NCBI RefSeq assembly: GCF_003287875.1 | Contig: NZ_QMKK01000021.1 | Location: forward strand, 62,001-126,000 | DNA from: Martinezella tropici | Lineage (GTDB): Bacteria; Pseudomonadota; Alphaproteobacteria; Rhizobiales; Rhizobiaceae | Length of the DNA: 64,000 nucleotides | Direction: 5' to 3' | Shown: piece by piece, positions 9,349 through 18,248 of the stretch | Position numbering within the stretch: position 1 is the stretch's first letter | Layout of the letters: every line of letters begins with the position of its first letter | The notes under the pieces: generated by a model | Told to the model about the DNA's origin: nothing | The model's input: the letters and a program-made list of their open reading frames with translations, nothing else | Databases searched by the model: none | Program-made: the position numbers and the translations under genes

Positions 9349-10266
9349 TCAGCGATCCTTCGGATCGAATGCGTCGCGCAGACCGTCGCCGATGAAGAGC
9401 AGGCTCATCAGCAGCGCGACCAGGAAACCGGCCGGGAAGAACAGCAGCCAGGGCGTCGTCTCCATGCCCGCAGAGCCTTCAGCAATCAATGTGCCGAGAG
9501 ACGTCAGCGGCTCCTGAACGCCGAAGCCGAGATAGGAGAGGAAGCTCTCGGTCGCGATGATTTCGGGAATGGTGAGCGTCGCGTAGATGACGACCGGACC
9601 GACGAGGTTCGGCACGATGTGTTTTAGGATGATCTTGAACGACCGCTGGCCTGAAGCGCGTGCGGCCTCGATGAATTCCCGCTGCTTGATCGACAGCGTC
9701 TGGCCGCGCACGATACGGGCCATGGTGAGCCACTCCAGTGCACCGATCGCCGCAAACAGGAGATAGACGTTACGGCCGAAGATCACCATCAGCAGGATGA
9801 CGAAGAGGACGTAGGGCAGGGCGTACATGATATCGACGAAGCGCATCATGATCGCGTCGACGCGACCACCGAAATAGCCGGCGACGGCGCCGTAAAGCAC
9901 GCCGATGACGACCGAGACGAGGGTCGCAACAAGTGCGACCGTTAGCGAGACGCGCGTGCCGTAGAGTGTGCGCGCCAGCAGATCGCGGCCATTGCCGTCC
10001 GTGCCGAAATAGTGGCCAGCGGCGAAGTCCGGAGCGCCGCGGAACGACGTCCAGTCCGGATCCTCATAATTGAAGGGCAGGAAATACGGGCCGAATATAG
10101 CGACCAGAACCAGCACGGCCAGTATGACCAGCGAAAGTGCTGCCGCCTTGTTGCGCAGGAGACGACGCATCGCATCGCCGGTGAGGGAACGCCCCTTGGG
10201 TGCTAGCCCCTCTGCCGAAAGCAATTCCGCTTCCAGCAATTCTCTCTTGGCGGAATTGAGGATCAT
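9349..10266 (-). CDS. oppC: peptide ABC transporter permease OppC
   Basis: A 305-residue inner-membrane permease. It has an N-terminal OppC/DppC extension with the first membrane helix (residues 35-55) followed by the BPD_transp_1 domain. The coupling-helix EAA-like motif is EFIEAARASGQRSFKIILKH. Its start overlaps the stop of oppB as ATGA, indicating translational coupling. It forms the membrane channel with OppB. Confidence 0.93.
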   Translation of the reverse strand: MILNSAKRELLEAELLSAEGLAPKGRSLTGDAMRRLLRNKAAALSLVILAVLVLVAIFGPYFLPFNYEDPDWTSFRGAPDFAAGHYFGTDGNGRDLLARTLYGTRVSLTVALVATLVSVVIGVLYGAVAGYFGGRVDAIMMRFVDIMYALPYVLFVILLMVIFGRNVYLLFAAIGALEWLTMARIVRGQTLSIKQREFIEAARASGQRSFKIILKHIVPNLVGPVVIYATLTIPEIIATESFLSYLGFGVQEPLTSLGTLIAEGSAGMETTPWLLFFPAGFLVALLMSLLFIGDGLRDAFDPKDR

Positions 10267-11186
10267 CGCATTCTCACTTTCGGGTCGAGCCAGGCATAGG
10301 CGATGTCGACCAGCAGATTGAGGACCACGATCAGGACCATGTAGAAAATGACCGTGCCGAGGACCATGCCGTAGTCGCGGTTCAGCGCCGCGCCGACGAA
10401 GTAGCGGCCGACGCCGGGGAGGCCGAAGATGCTTTCGACCACCAGCGAGCCGGTGAGGAGATAGCTTGCCGCGGGTCCGAGATAGGAGACGACGGGCATC
10501 ATGGCCGGCTTCAGCGCGTGGCGCATGATCGTCAGTCGCGGGCCGATGCCTTTGGCCTTGGCGGTGCGGATGAAGTTCTGGCCCATCACCTCGATCATCG
10601 AGCCGCGCATCAGGCGGGAGATGCGGGCCGCGTGCGGCAGCGTCAGGACGATAATGGGCAGGATCAGGAACTTGATCGAGCCGTCGCCCCAGCCGCCGAC
10701 CGGCAGCCAGCCGAGCGTGTTGCCGAAGATGAGCTGCAGGATGGGAGCGATGAGGAAGCTCGGCATGACCAGGCCAATGAGGAGACCGCCGCCCAGCCAG
10801 TAATCGGCCGCGCGGTTTTGATAGAGCGCCCCAAGACAGCCTATGAAGATGCCGACGATGGTCGCGAGCACGAAAGCGGCGCCGCCGATGGTCAGCGTAT
10901 AGGGGAAGCCGGACATGATCTGCTGGGTGACGGTGAAGTCCTGATTGGCGAAGGAGGGGCCAAGATCGCCCTTCATGACGTCGCCGACATAGATCAGGTA
11001 TTGCTCAACCAGGGGCTTGTCGAGGTTGTAGTGAGCCGCGAGGTTGGCTTTGACTTCCGGCGGCAATGGCCTTTCGCCATCGAAGGGGCCGCCGGGAGCG
11101 AGGCGCAGAATGAAAAAACACACTGTCACGGCAATCCACAAGACGGGGATTGTCGACAGCAAACGACGGAGAGCATAGCCAAACAT
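10263..11186 (-). CDS. oppB: peptide ABC transporter permease OppB
   Basis: A 307-residue permease. The start at 11186 opens with MFGYALRRLLSTIPVLWIAV, the standard OppB N-terminus. A 79-residue in-frame extension to 11423 runs across the oppA end in another frame and is rejected. It carries the conserved FILRLAPGGPFD segment after the first helix and an EAA-type loop (RTAKAKGIGPRLTIMRHALK). It lies 49 bp after oppA, separated by a strong hairpin that probably lowers expression relative to oppA. Confidence 0.93.
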   Translation of the reverse strand: MFGYALRRLLSTIPVLWIAVTVCFFILRLAPGGPFDGERPLPPEVKANLAAHYNLDKPLVEQYLIYVGDVMKGDLGPSFANQDFTVTQQIMSGFPYTLTIGGAAFVLATIVGIFIGCLGALYQNRAADYWLGGGLLIGLVMPSFLIAPILQLIFGNTLGWLPVGGWGDGSIKFLILPIIVLTLPHAARISRLMRGSMIEVMGQNFIRTAKAKGIGPRLTIMRHALKPAMMPVVSYLGPAASYLLTGSLVVESIFGLPGVGRYFVGAALNRDYGMVLGTVIFYMVLIVVLNLLVDIAYAWLDPKVRMR

Positions 11187-11196
11187 GATCTTAAAC

Positions 11197-11226
11197 GGCC
11201 CCTCCCGATTGTGTCCGGGAGGGGCC
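11197..11226 (-). promoter_or_regulatory. oppA-oppB intercistronic stem-loop
   Basis: A perfect 11 bp stem (GGCCCCTCCCG, 11197-11207, with its complement at 11216-11226) and an 8 nt loop fill the gap between oppA and oppB. No T-run follows on the minus strand. It more likely protects the oppA mRNA 3' end or partly stops transcription than fully terminates it. This would favour excess binding protein over membrane subunits. Confidence 0.75.
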
Positions 11227-11235
11227 TGTTCCCAA

Positions 11236-12828
11236 TTATTCTTTGATCGACAGCCAGCGCGTGCGGTGGATGTCCTGGATATTGTCGACGAAGCCCTGGA
11301 CCTTCGGGGCGACGATGTTCTGGGAAACGTAGTAGTAGATCGGGATCGCGGCGCTGTCGTCGAGGGCCAGTTGCTCGGCCTTCTTGTAGATTTCGGCGCG
11401 CTTCTTGAGATCGGTTTCTTCATTGCCCTGCTTGATCAGAGCATCGTAGTCCTTGTTGCTCCAGCGGCCGTAGTTCATTTCGACGCCGGTGGAGAGCAGG
11501 TTCAGGAAGTTGATCGGGTCGTTGTAGTCGGCGAGCCAGCCGGCACGGCCGATCTGCACCTCACCGCGCTGCATTTCATCGTAATGCACCTTGGTTTCGG
11601 TGTTGTAGAGCTCGATATCGACGCCGAGCGGCTTCCACATGGCGGCGATCGCAACTGCGATGCGCTTGTGGTTGTCGTTGGTGTTGTAGCGCAGCTGAGC
11701 CTTCAGCGGATGATCGGGGCCGAAGCCTGCTTCCTTCAAGAGCTTCTTGGCCTCTTCGACCTTCTGCTTGTAGGGCTCGTCCTTCCAGCTGACATAAGCC
11801 GGCGTGCCGTAATTGGCGGTGCCCGGCGGTACCCAGGAATACATCGGCAGTTCGCCTGTGCCGAGGATCTTCGGGCCGATGACTTCGCGGTTGACGGCCA
11901 TGGAGAGAGCCTGACGGACGCGCTTGTCGTTGAAGGGCGGCTTGGTGGCGTTCACGACGTAATAGTAGGTGCCAAGGAACGGCACCACATGCGCCTGGCC
12001 GGGAAGGTTCTTCTGGATCCAGTCATACTGGTCGGCCGGGAAGGAGGTCAGAATATCGAATTCGCCGGCGCGATAGCGCTTCAGGGCGGCGGCCTGGTCT
12101 TCCAGCGTATAGTAGTTGACGTTGTCGATCTTGATGTCCTTGGCGCCGTAATACTGGTCGCTCTTGACCATGCTGACATGCGAACCAGGCACCCATTCGG
12201 TGGGCTTGTATGGGCCGTTGGTGACGATATTGCCGATCTTGACCCATTGGTCGCCCTTGGCTTCCACAACGTGCTTCGGCAGCGGATAGGCTGTGTAGTG
12301 CATCAAGGCGTTGAGGAAGTAGGGTGTCGGGTTTTCAAGCGTGATTTCCAGCGTCTTGTCGTCGATCGCCTTCACGCCGAGCTGGGTCGGATCCTTGATT
12401 TCACCCTTGTTGATCTTTTCCGCATTCAGGATGGTGTATTGCAGATAGGCGTATTGGGCCGCGGTCTTCGGATCCATCAGGCGCTGGAAGGCAAAGACGA
12501 AGTCCTGAGCCGTCACCGGTTGGCCATCCGACCATTTGATGCCGTCGCGAAGCTTGAAGGTATACACCTTCTGATCGGGAGAAATAGTCCAGCTTGCAGC
12601 CTGGCCGGGAATTGGGTTGTCCTTAGGATCTTCGGTCACCAGCCCTTCGAAGATATCGCCGTCGATGCGGTTCTCCCAATCGCCGGAAATTTTTTGCGGA
12701 TCGAGCGAAGTCGGGTCGCCGCCGTTGTGGATATTGAGGGTCGCGGCATGCGCCGAAACGCTCAATATCGTGCTGACGAAAGCCGCAGCGATAAATTTTC
12801 TGGTGATATGCGCCATATGTTTTCCCAC
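11236..12828 (-). CDS. oppA: periplasmic oligopeptide-binding protein OppA
   Basis: A 530-residue SBP family 5 protein; it is 526 residues if the ATG at 12816 is used. The N-terminus is a signal peptide ending near SVSAHA. The mature start TLNIHNGGDPTSLDPQK and the motif DGIKWSDGQPVTAQDFVFA match OppA, as does the RQALSMAVNREVI region. It captures peptides in the periplasm for OppBCDF. It is first in the operon and reads away from the alpha-glucosidase gene. A repeated CAGGT-type motif lies upstream. Confidence 0.93.
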   Translation of the reverse strand: MGKHMAHITRKFIAAAFVSTILSVSAHAATLNIHNGGDPTSLDPQKISGDWENRIDGDIFEGLVTEDPKDNPIPGQAASWTISPDQKVYTFKLRDGIKWSDGQPVTAQDFVFAFQRLMDPKTAAQYAYLQYTILNAEKINKGEIKDPTQLGVKAIDDKTLEITLENPTPYFLNALMHYTAYPLPKHVVEAKGDQWVKIGNIVTNGPYKPTEWVPGSHVSMVKSDQYYGAKDIKIDNVNYYTLEDQAAALKRYRAGEFDILTSFPADQYDWIQKNLPGQAHVVPFLGTYYYVVNATKPPFNDKRVRQALSMAVNREVIGPKILGTGELPMYSWVPPGTANYGTPAYVSWKDEPYKQKVEEAKKLLKEAGFGPDHPLKAQLRYNTNDNHKRIAVAIAAMWKPLGVDIELYNTETKVHYDEMQRGEVQIGRAGWLADYNDPINFLNLLSTGVEMNYGRWSNKDYDALIKQGNEETDLKKRAEIYKKAEQLALDDSAAIPIYYYVSQNIVAPKVQGFVDNIQDIHRTRWLSIKE

Positions 12829-12874
12829 CTTTCTGGAGTTCTTGTCCTTGTTTTACAAGGGTGTTTTTGATCCG

Positions 12875-12897
12875 CAGGTGACCTGTACGTGCAGGTC
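12875..12897. promoter_or_regulatory. operator-like CAGGT repeats between oppA and the alpha-glucosidase gene
   Basis: The divergent 279 bp region contains a perfect palindrome CAGGT-G-ACCTG (12875-12885). A third half site, CAGGT (12892-12896), follows, and GACCTG/CAGGTC (12880-12885 and 12892-12897) forms a second inverted pair. Overlapping symmetric half sites in a divergent promoter region suggest a repressor or activator site. The regulator is unknown. A small CCTTGT/ACAAGG hairpin at 12846-12860 is closer to oppA. Confidence 0.4.
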
Positions 12898-13107
12898 AAT
12901 GCGCGAAGTTATCGAAAGCGACGTCGCTTTCAAGCCCAAAAGAGTAAGGCTTGCTTAGTGTGTGAATTTTCATATTGGTAATTCTCTAAAATTGATACTG
13001 CGAATTTACCCGCCCAGGTAGCCGAGTTTGGCACGCGGCGGATTGCAGCTTGCCGCTTGCGGCGGAGTGTGCAAACTGAGGGGCCGATGCGATATCGAGG
13101 CCATTTG

Positions 13108-14754
13108 ATGAAATCGACGAATAAAGCGGCGGGAGCCGATTGGTGGCGCGGGGCCGTGATCTATCAGGTCTACCCGCGGTCGTTTCAGGATACGGATGCC
13201 AATGGGCTCGGCGACATCAAGGGAATTACCCGCCGCCTGCCTCATATTGCCGCATTGGGTGTCGATGCGATCTGGCTGGCACCGTTCTTCACCTCGCCGA
13301 TGGCCGATATGGGCTATGACGTCGCCGATTATTGCGACGTCGATCCGATCTTCGGCACGCTTGCCGACTTCGACGAGATGATGGCTGCGGCGCATGAACT
13401 CGGCCTCAAGGTCATCATCGACCAGGTCATTTCGCATACATCGGACCGGCATCCCTGGTTCGTGGAGAGCCGGGCAAGCCGCGACAATCCCAAGGCGGAC
13501 TGGTATGTCTGGGCCGATCCGAAGCCGGACGGCACGGCACCCAACAACTGGCTGTCGATCTTCGGCGGCCCCGGCTGGGAATGGGACGGCGTGCGCCGGC
13601 AATATTACCAGCACAATTTCCTCACCTCGCAGCCTGACCTGAATTTCCACAATCCGGAGGTTCAGGATGCGGTGCTGGCGGCGGTGAAATTCTGGCTCGA
13701 CCGCGGCGTCGACGGCTTCCGCCTGGATACGGTCAACTACTATTTCTGCGATAGGAAGTTGCGGGACAATCCGCCGGCGCTTGTCGCAACGGGCGGGCTC
13801 GATGCCCCCGAGAGCAACCCTTACGGGATGCAGAACCATCTCTACGACAAGACGCAGCCGGAGAATATCGGCTTCCTGAAGCGGTTCCGGGCCTTGCTCG
13901 ACCAATATGAGGATCGCGCGACCGTCGGCGAAGTGGGGGATGGCGCGCGCTCGCTGCAGACCGTAGCCGCCTATACCAGCGGCGGCGACAAGCTGCATAT
14001 GTGCTATACCTTCGATCTGCTGGGGCCGGATTTCACTCCGGCGCATTTCCGCCGTTGCGTCGGCGATTTTCAGGATAATGTCGCCGATGGCTGGGTCTGC
14101 TGGGCTTTCTCCAACCATGACGTCAAACGCCATGTCAGCCGCTTTGCGGAGACGGAGGAAGAGCAGCCGCGCGTCGCGAAGCTCGCGATTTCACTGCTAT
14201 CAACCCTGCGCGGCTCGATCTGCCTCTATCAGGGAGAAGAGCTCGGCTTGCCCGAAGCGGAGCTTGCCTTCGAGGATCTGCGCGATCCCTACGGCATTCG
14301 CTTCTGGCCGGCCTTCAAGGGGCGCGACGGCTGCCGCACGCCGATGCCCTGGGAAGCCAGCCGCGCCCATGCCGGCTTCACCACCGCCGACAAATCCTGG
14401 CTGCCGGTTCCCTACCAGCACGCAGCGCTTGCGGTCGACAAGCAGGAGGCGGACGAAGATTCCGTGCTGCATCATTACCGGCAGACGCTGGCCTTCCGCG
14501 CAGAGTACGCCGCCCTGCGTGACGGCGATATGACCTTTCTCGATACCGAGGAACATGTCCTTGCCTTCACACGTTCCAAGGGCGGCGAGACGCTGCTGTT
14601 CGTTTTCAATCTCTCGCGCACGCCGGTGAAGGTCGCTTTGCCCGAGGATGTCAAGCTCGGTAAAACTATCGTCGTGCCGGGGTTCGGTACGGCGGATGCA
14701 GGATCGGCGGTGGCGCTTGCCGCATTGGACGTCTATTGCTGCAAGCTCACCTGA
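13108..14754 (+). CDS. aglA: GH13 alpha-glucosidase
   Basis: A 548-residue glycoside hydrolase family 13 enzyme. The predicted catalytic residues are present: nucleophile Asp207 in GFRLDTVNYY, acid/base Glu275 in TVGEVGD and transition-state Asp338 in FSNHDVKRH. The N-terminal WWRGAVIYQVYPRSFQDTDA is typical of oligo-1,6-glucosidase/alpha-glucosidase enzymes that release glucose from sucrose, maltose or trehalose-like sugars. There is no signal peptide, so it acts in the cytoplasm. It stands alone, without the aglEFG transporter seen with aglA in Sinorhizobium, so the symbol is tentative. Starts at 13057 or 13087 are possible but less likely. Confidence 0.85.
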   Translation: MKSTNKAAGADWWRGAVIYQVYPRSFQDTDANGLGDIKGITRRLPHIAALGVDAIWLAPFFTSPMADMGYDVADYCDVDPIFGTLADFDEMMAAAHELGLKVIIDQVISHTSDRHPWFVESRASRDNPKADWYVWADPKPDGTAPNNWLSIFGGPGWEWDGVRRQYYQHNFLTSQPDLNFHNPEVQDAVLAAVKFWLDRGVDGFRLDTVNYYFCDRKLRDNPPALVATGGLDAPESNPYGMQNHLYDKTQPENIGFLKRFRALLDQYEDRATVGEVGDGARSLQTVAAYTSGGDKLHMCYTFDLLGPDFTPAHFRRCVGDFQDNVADGWVCWAFSNHDVKRHVSRFAETEEEQPRVAKLAISLLSTLRGSICLYQGEELGLPEAELAFEDLRDPYGIRFWPAFKGRDGCRTPMPWEASRAHAGFTTADKSWLPVPYQHAALAVDKQEADEDSVLHHYRQTLAFRAEYAALRDGDMTFLDTEEHVLAFTRSKGGETLLFVFNLSRTPVKVALPEDVKLGKTIVVPGFGTADAGSAVALAALDVYCCKLT

Positions 14755-16452
14755 TCAGCCGATCAATATGAACTTGTCGACATCGACCAGGCCTTTATCC
14801 GATATCTTCAGATGCGGGATGACGGGCAGGGGTAGGAAGGCGAGCTGCAGGAAGGGCTCTTCCAGCGTCGCGCCAAGGGCATAGGCTGCCTGGCGCAGAT
14901 GGTGCAGCGTATCGCGCACGCTTTCATAAGGCTCGAGGCTCATCAGGCCGGCGACGGGCAGGGCGATTTCACCGGTCACGACGCCATCCTCGACGACGAC
15001 GAAGCCGCCATTGATATCGCTGAGGCGGTTGGCGGCGAACGCCATGTCATCTTCATTGACGCCGACGACGCAGATATTGTGGCTGTCATGGCCTACGGTG
15101 GAGGCGATCGCGCCTTTCTTCAAGCCGAAACCCTGGACGAAACCGTTTGCGTGGTTGCCGTTCTTGCCGTGCCGCTCGATGACGGCGACCTTGATGATAT
15201 CGTTGCCGAGGTCGATATCGGTCTGGTTGCCCTTGGCCGGCAGGCGATAGCGGCGATGTTGGGTGATAATCTTGCCAGGCGTCACGCCGATGACCGAGGT
15301 TTCGCCTTCCGTTACCGGCACGCCGAAATCGGCGGCGTTGATCGGGCGGGCCTTGACGCTGTCGAGGCCGACGGGGGCGACGGAATTACGGGTCGCGAAG
15401 AGTTCGGGGGCAACGCGGCGGCCTGCGGAGAAGACGATCTCGGCCTTGCAGCTTTCCAGGCTGTCGATGACGACAAGATCCGCGCGCCAGCCGGGCGCCA
15501 CCAAGCCGCGATCGCGCAGACCAAAGGCGCGCGCGGCTGAGATCGAGGCGGCGCGGTAGATCGCCAGGGGCTCGACGCCGTGGGCAATCGCCGTGCGGAT
15601 CATGTAATCGAGGTGACCCTGTTCGGCGATGTCGAGCGGGTTGCGGTCGTCGGTGCAGAGCGCCAGATGAGGCGACAGGCGCTCGGTTATAATAGGCATC
15701 AGCGCGTGCAGATCCTTGGAGACGGAGCCCTCACGCACGAGGATATGCATGCCCTTGCGGATCTTTTCCAGCGCCTCTTCTGCCGTGGTCGATTCATGCT
15801 CGGTGCGGATGCCGGCCGCGAGATAGCCGTTGAGATCGTTGCCGCGCAGCAGGGGAGCATGGCCGTCGATATGGCCATCCTGGAAGGCTTCGAGCTTCGC
15901 CATGCAGACGGGATCCTTGTGGATCACGCCGGGGAAGTTCATGAATTCGGCAAGGCCGATCACCTTCGGGTGGTTGCGGAAGGGCAGGAGCGTCTCGATC
16001 GGCAGATCGGCGCCCGAGGTCTCCAGATGCGTTGCCGGCACGCATGAGGAAAGCTGGACGCGGATATCCATGATGGTTTCCAGCGAACAGTCGAGGAAGT
16101 AGCGTATGCCTTCGGTGCCGAGCACATTGGCGATCTCATGCGGATCGCAGATGGCGGTGGTCACGCCATAGGGGAGGACGCAGCGGTCGAATTCGAGCGG
16201 GGTCACCAGCGAGGATTCGATGTGAAGATGGGTGTCGATGAAGCCTGGTACGACGATGCGGCCGGCGATATCGATTTCCTCACGACCGGGATAATCGCCG
16301 CAGGTCCCGACGATACGGTCACCGCAGATGGCGATGTCCGAGGCCACCAGCTCTCCCGTCACCAGATCGAAGAAACGTCCGTTCTTGAGAACAATGTCCG
16401 CAGGCTCCCGGCCAACGCCCTGGTCGATATAGCGTTCGAGTTTGGTGGTCAT
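14755..16452 (-). CDS. ade: adenine deaminase
   Basis: A 565-residue amidohydrolase. The metal-binding [13 protein letters not shown] near residue 75 and the PHEIANVLG motif are the adenine deaminase signatures, and the C-terminal domain contains [17 protein letters not shown]. It converts adenine to hypoxanthine and ammonia in purine salvage. It converges on the alpha-glucosidase gene with no spacer: the two stop codons together form TGATCA (14752-14757). A dispersed palindrome lies 48 bp upstream of its start. Confidence 0.95.
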   Translation of the reverse strand: MTTKLERYIDQGVGREPADIVLKNGRFFDLVTGELVASDIAICGDRIVGTCGDYPGREEIDIAGRIVVPGFIDTHLHIESSLVTPLEFDRCVLPYGVTTAICDPHEIANVLGTEGIRYFLDCSLETIMDIRVQLSSCVPATHLETSGADLPIETLLPFRNHPKVIGLAEFMNFPGVIHKDPVCMAKLEAFQDGHIDGHAPLLRGNDLNGYLAAGIRTEHESTTAEEALEKIRKGMHILVREGSVSKDLHALMPIITERLSPHLALCTDDRNPLDIAEQGHLDYMIRTAIAHGVEPLAIYRAASISAARAFGLRDRGLVAPGWRADLVVIDSLESCKAEIVFSAGRRVAPELFATRNSVAPVGLDSVKARPINAADFGVPVTEGETSVIGVTPGKIITQHRRYRLPAKGNQTDIDLGNDIIKVAVIERHGKNGNHANGFVQGFGLKKGAIASTVGHDSHNICVVGVNEDDMAFAANRLSDINGGFVVVEDGVVTGEIALPVAGLMSLEPYESVRDTLHHLRQAAYALGATLEEPFLQLAFLPLPVIPHLKISDKGLVDVDKFILIG

Positions 16453-16500
16453 GGTGTTTTTCCTGCATTTGCCGTGATTCGGGATAGCCCCTCACCGTAG

Positions 16501-16527
16501 CCCTCTCCCCGTTGCACGGGGAGAGGG
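16501..16527. repeat. dispersed GC-rich palindrome (CCCTCTCCCCG type)
   Basis: A perfect 11 bp inverted repeat (CCCTCTCCCCG at 16501-16511, its complement at 16517-16527, 5 nt loop) preceded by TAGCCCCTCACCGTAG. This is the very common REP-like element of rhizobial and other proteobacterial intergenic regions. It lies between the aminotransferase and ade genes and may stabilise or terminate mRNA. Confidence 0.7.
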
Positions 16528-16572
16528 AACTCTTCGAGTTCGCCGATCGTATCGTGATCTATGAAAAGCGAC

Positions 16573-17901
16573 CTAGATATTATTCTGTAAGATCTCGCGG
16601 AGCTTGCCGAACAGCTCGTCGATATGATGTTTTTCGATGATCAGCGGCGGGGAGAGCGCGATGATGTCGCCGGTGGTACGGATCAGCAGGCCCTTTTCGT
16701 AGGCCTTCAGGAAAGCGGTGAAGGCGCGCTTGGTCGGCTCGCCGGCGATGGGGTCGAGCTCGATGGCGCCGATCAGGCCGGTGTTTCTGATGTCGATGAC
16801 GTTTGGGCAGTCCTTCAGGGAATGCAGGGCATCGGCCCAGTAATCGGAAAGTTCGGCCGCGCGCGTGAGCAGCCCTTCTTCCTTGTAGGTGTCGAGCGTC
16901 GCAAGCGCTGCGGCCGAGGCGATCGGATTGCCGGAGTAGGTGTAGCCGTGGAAGAACTCGATCATATGCTCGGGTCCCTGCATGAAGGCGTCATGGATCT
17001 CCGAGGTCACGAAGACCGCGCCCATCGGGATGACGCCATTGGTCAGGCCCTTGGCTGTCGTGATGATATCCGGCTTCACATCGTAATATTGGGCGGCAAA
17101 AGGAGTGCCGAGGCGGCCGAAACCGGTGATAACCTCGTCGAAGATCAAGAGGATGCCGTGCTTTGTGCAGATGTCGCGCAGCTTCTGCAGGTAGCCCTTT
17201 GGCGGAATGAGGACGCCGGTGGAGCCGGCCACCGGCTCGACGATGACGGCTGCGATGGTCGATGCATCATGCAGCGTAACGATGCGTTCCAGTTCGCTGG
17301 CGATATCGCCGCCATGCTCCGGCTCGCCGCGGGTGAAGCTGTTCTTGCCGGGGAGATGCGTGTGCGGCATGTGATCGACGCCAGTCAGCAGCGTGCCGAA
17401 CATCTTGCGGTTGGTGACGATGCCGCCGACGGAAATACCGCCGAAATTGACGCCGTGGTAGCCGCGCTCGCGGCCGATAAGGCGGAAGCGCGAGCCGTTG
17501 CCCTTCACGCGGTGATAGGCAAGGGCGACCTTCAGGGCCGTCTCGACCGATTCAGAGCCGGAATTGGTATAGAGGACATGATCCAGGCCGTCAGGCGCGA
17601 TATCGACCAAGCGGTTCGCCAGCTCGAAAGCCTTGGGATGGCCGAGCTGAAAGGCGGGGGCATAATCGAGCTCGCCGGCCTGCTGGCGGATCGCCTCGGT
17701 GATCTTTGGGCGGCAGTGTCCGGCATTTACGCACCACAGGCCGGCGGTTCCATCCAGAACCTGGCGGCCGTCATGGGTGGTGTAATACATATCCTTGGCG
17801 CTGACGAACAGGCGCGGTTCCTTCTTGAACTGCCGGTTGGCGGTAAACGGCATCCAGAAGGCGCGCAAATCATTAGGGGTGGCATTCAAACGGTCCGACA
17901 T
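16573..17901 (-). CDS. class III aminotransferase (beta-alanine/omega-amino acid--pyruvate type)
   Basis: A 442-residue PLP enzyme starting at 17901 (MSDRLNATPNDLRAFWMPFT); the 10-residue longer frame is not favoured. It has the class III signature LLIFDEVITGFGRLG and the PLP lysine in TTAKGLTNG. The opening FWMPFTANRQFK and GLWCVNAGH are typical of beta-alanine--pyruvate/omega-amino acid transaminases. It likely moves amino groups from beta-alanine or another omega-amine to pyruvate. It precedes ade on the same strand by 120 bp. The precise amino donor is uncertain. Confidence 0.85.
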   Translation of the reverse strand: MSDRLNATPNDLRAFWMPFTANRQFKKEPRLFVSAKDMYYTTHDGRQVLDGTAGLWCVNAGHCRPKITEAIRQQAGELDYAPAFQLGHPKAFELANRLVDIAPDGLDHVLYTNSGSESVETALKVALAYHRVKGNGSRFRLIGRERGYHGVNFGGISVGGIVTNRKMFGTLLTGVDHMPHTHLPGKNSFTRGEPEHGGDIASELERIVTLHDASTIAAVIVEPVAGSTGVLIPPKGYLQKLRDICTKHGILLIFDEVITGFGRLGTPFAAQYYDVKPDIITTAKGLTNGVIPMGAVFVTSEIHDAFMQGPEHMIEFFHGYTYSGNPIASAAALATLDTYKEEGLLTRAAELSDYWADALHSLKDCPNVIDIRNTGLIGAIELDPIAGEPTKRAFTAFLKAYEKGLLIRTTGDIIALSPPLIIEKHHIDELFGKLREILQNNI

Positions 17902-18050
17902 GCTGTTCTCCAACGGCCATTCGGGGGCCATTTTCCCGATCGCGGCGCTGCGCCACGTGATTATATTTACTGCCTGGTCAAATTATCAGCCGGCCTTTTT
18001 GCGTCAAGGCAAAGATGGGGCCCCAAAGAGGGAGGCTCTGGATCGATGGT

Positions 18051-18104
18051 ACCAAGGCGGAGCCTGTTCGACAGGCTGAAGCGCGCTTGCGCGGCTACCT
18101 TGGT
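18051..18104. repeat. nested palindrome, possible three-way-junction RNA or REP-like element
   Basis: An outer 7 bp stem (ACCAAGG 18051-18057 with CCTTGGT 18098-18104) encloses two hairpins: AGCCTGT-TCG-ACAGGCT (18061-18077) and GCGC-GCTT-GCGC (18081-18092). This clover-like arrangement is more ordered than chance spacing would give. It could be a mobile palindromic element of the rhizobial RPE class or a small structured RNA. I cannot tell which without finding other copies. Confidence 0.45.
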
Positions 18105-18113
18105 GCAAACATG

Positions 18114-18146
18114 AAAAAAGCTGGCAAGTCCGAGGACTTGCCAGCT
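18114..18146 (-). terminator. intrinsic terminator of the nolR-like gene
   Basis: A 13 bp perfect inverted repeat (AGCTGGCAAGTCC at 18119-18131 with its complement at 18134-18146) is followed on the minus strand by six T residues. It lies about 100 bp after the stop of the nolR-like gene, in the right orientation. The A-rich other side means it may also act weakly on plus-strand transcripts. Confidence 0.85.
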
Positions 18147-18248
18147 AAAAATGGTAAAACACCTGGTAATGAAAGCAAGTCGATCTTTCGGGGTCTTTAA
18201 ATGTCCCCACGGATCGTTCGTCGGCAGACGCGGAGCCCTTGAAAGCTC

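Larger units (their letters stand above)
17902..18248. other. 347 bp intergenic region with structured element and terminator
   Basis: No protein gene is supported here. The part next to the aminotransferase holds its promoter region (AT-rich stretch 17958-17990). Positions 18051-18104 form a compact nested palindrome and 18114-18146 form the terminator of the nolR-like gene. Both are listed separately. Confidence 0.6.

Noticed and set aside
7905..9395. Long plus-strand open frames over oppF and oppD
   Set aside because: Shadow frames; the opposite strand has complete ABC ATPase motifs and operon spacing.
11187..11423. N-terminal extension of OppB
   Set aside because: The 79 extra codons overlap the end of oppA in another frame and lack OppB similarity; the MFGYAL start is standard.
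11185..12870. Long plus-strand open frame antisense to oppA
   Set aside because: It is a shadow of the high-GC oppA gene, with no family features, while oppA is unmistakable.
13006..14133. Minus-strand open frame over the alpha-glucosidase
   Set aside because: Shadow of a GH13 enzyme with all catalytic residues on the other strand.
16531..16545. TTCGAGTTCG resembling a tRNA T-loop
   Set aside because: No acceptor, D or anticodon stems surround it; no tRNA gene was found anywhere in the window.
16624..18114. Long plus-strand open frame over the aminotransferase
   Set aside because: Shadow of a well-supported class III aminotransferase; composition is typical of antisense frames in GC-rich DNA.
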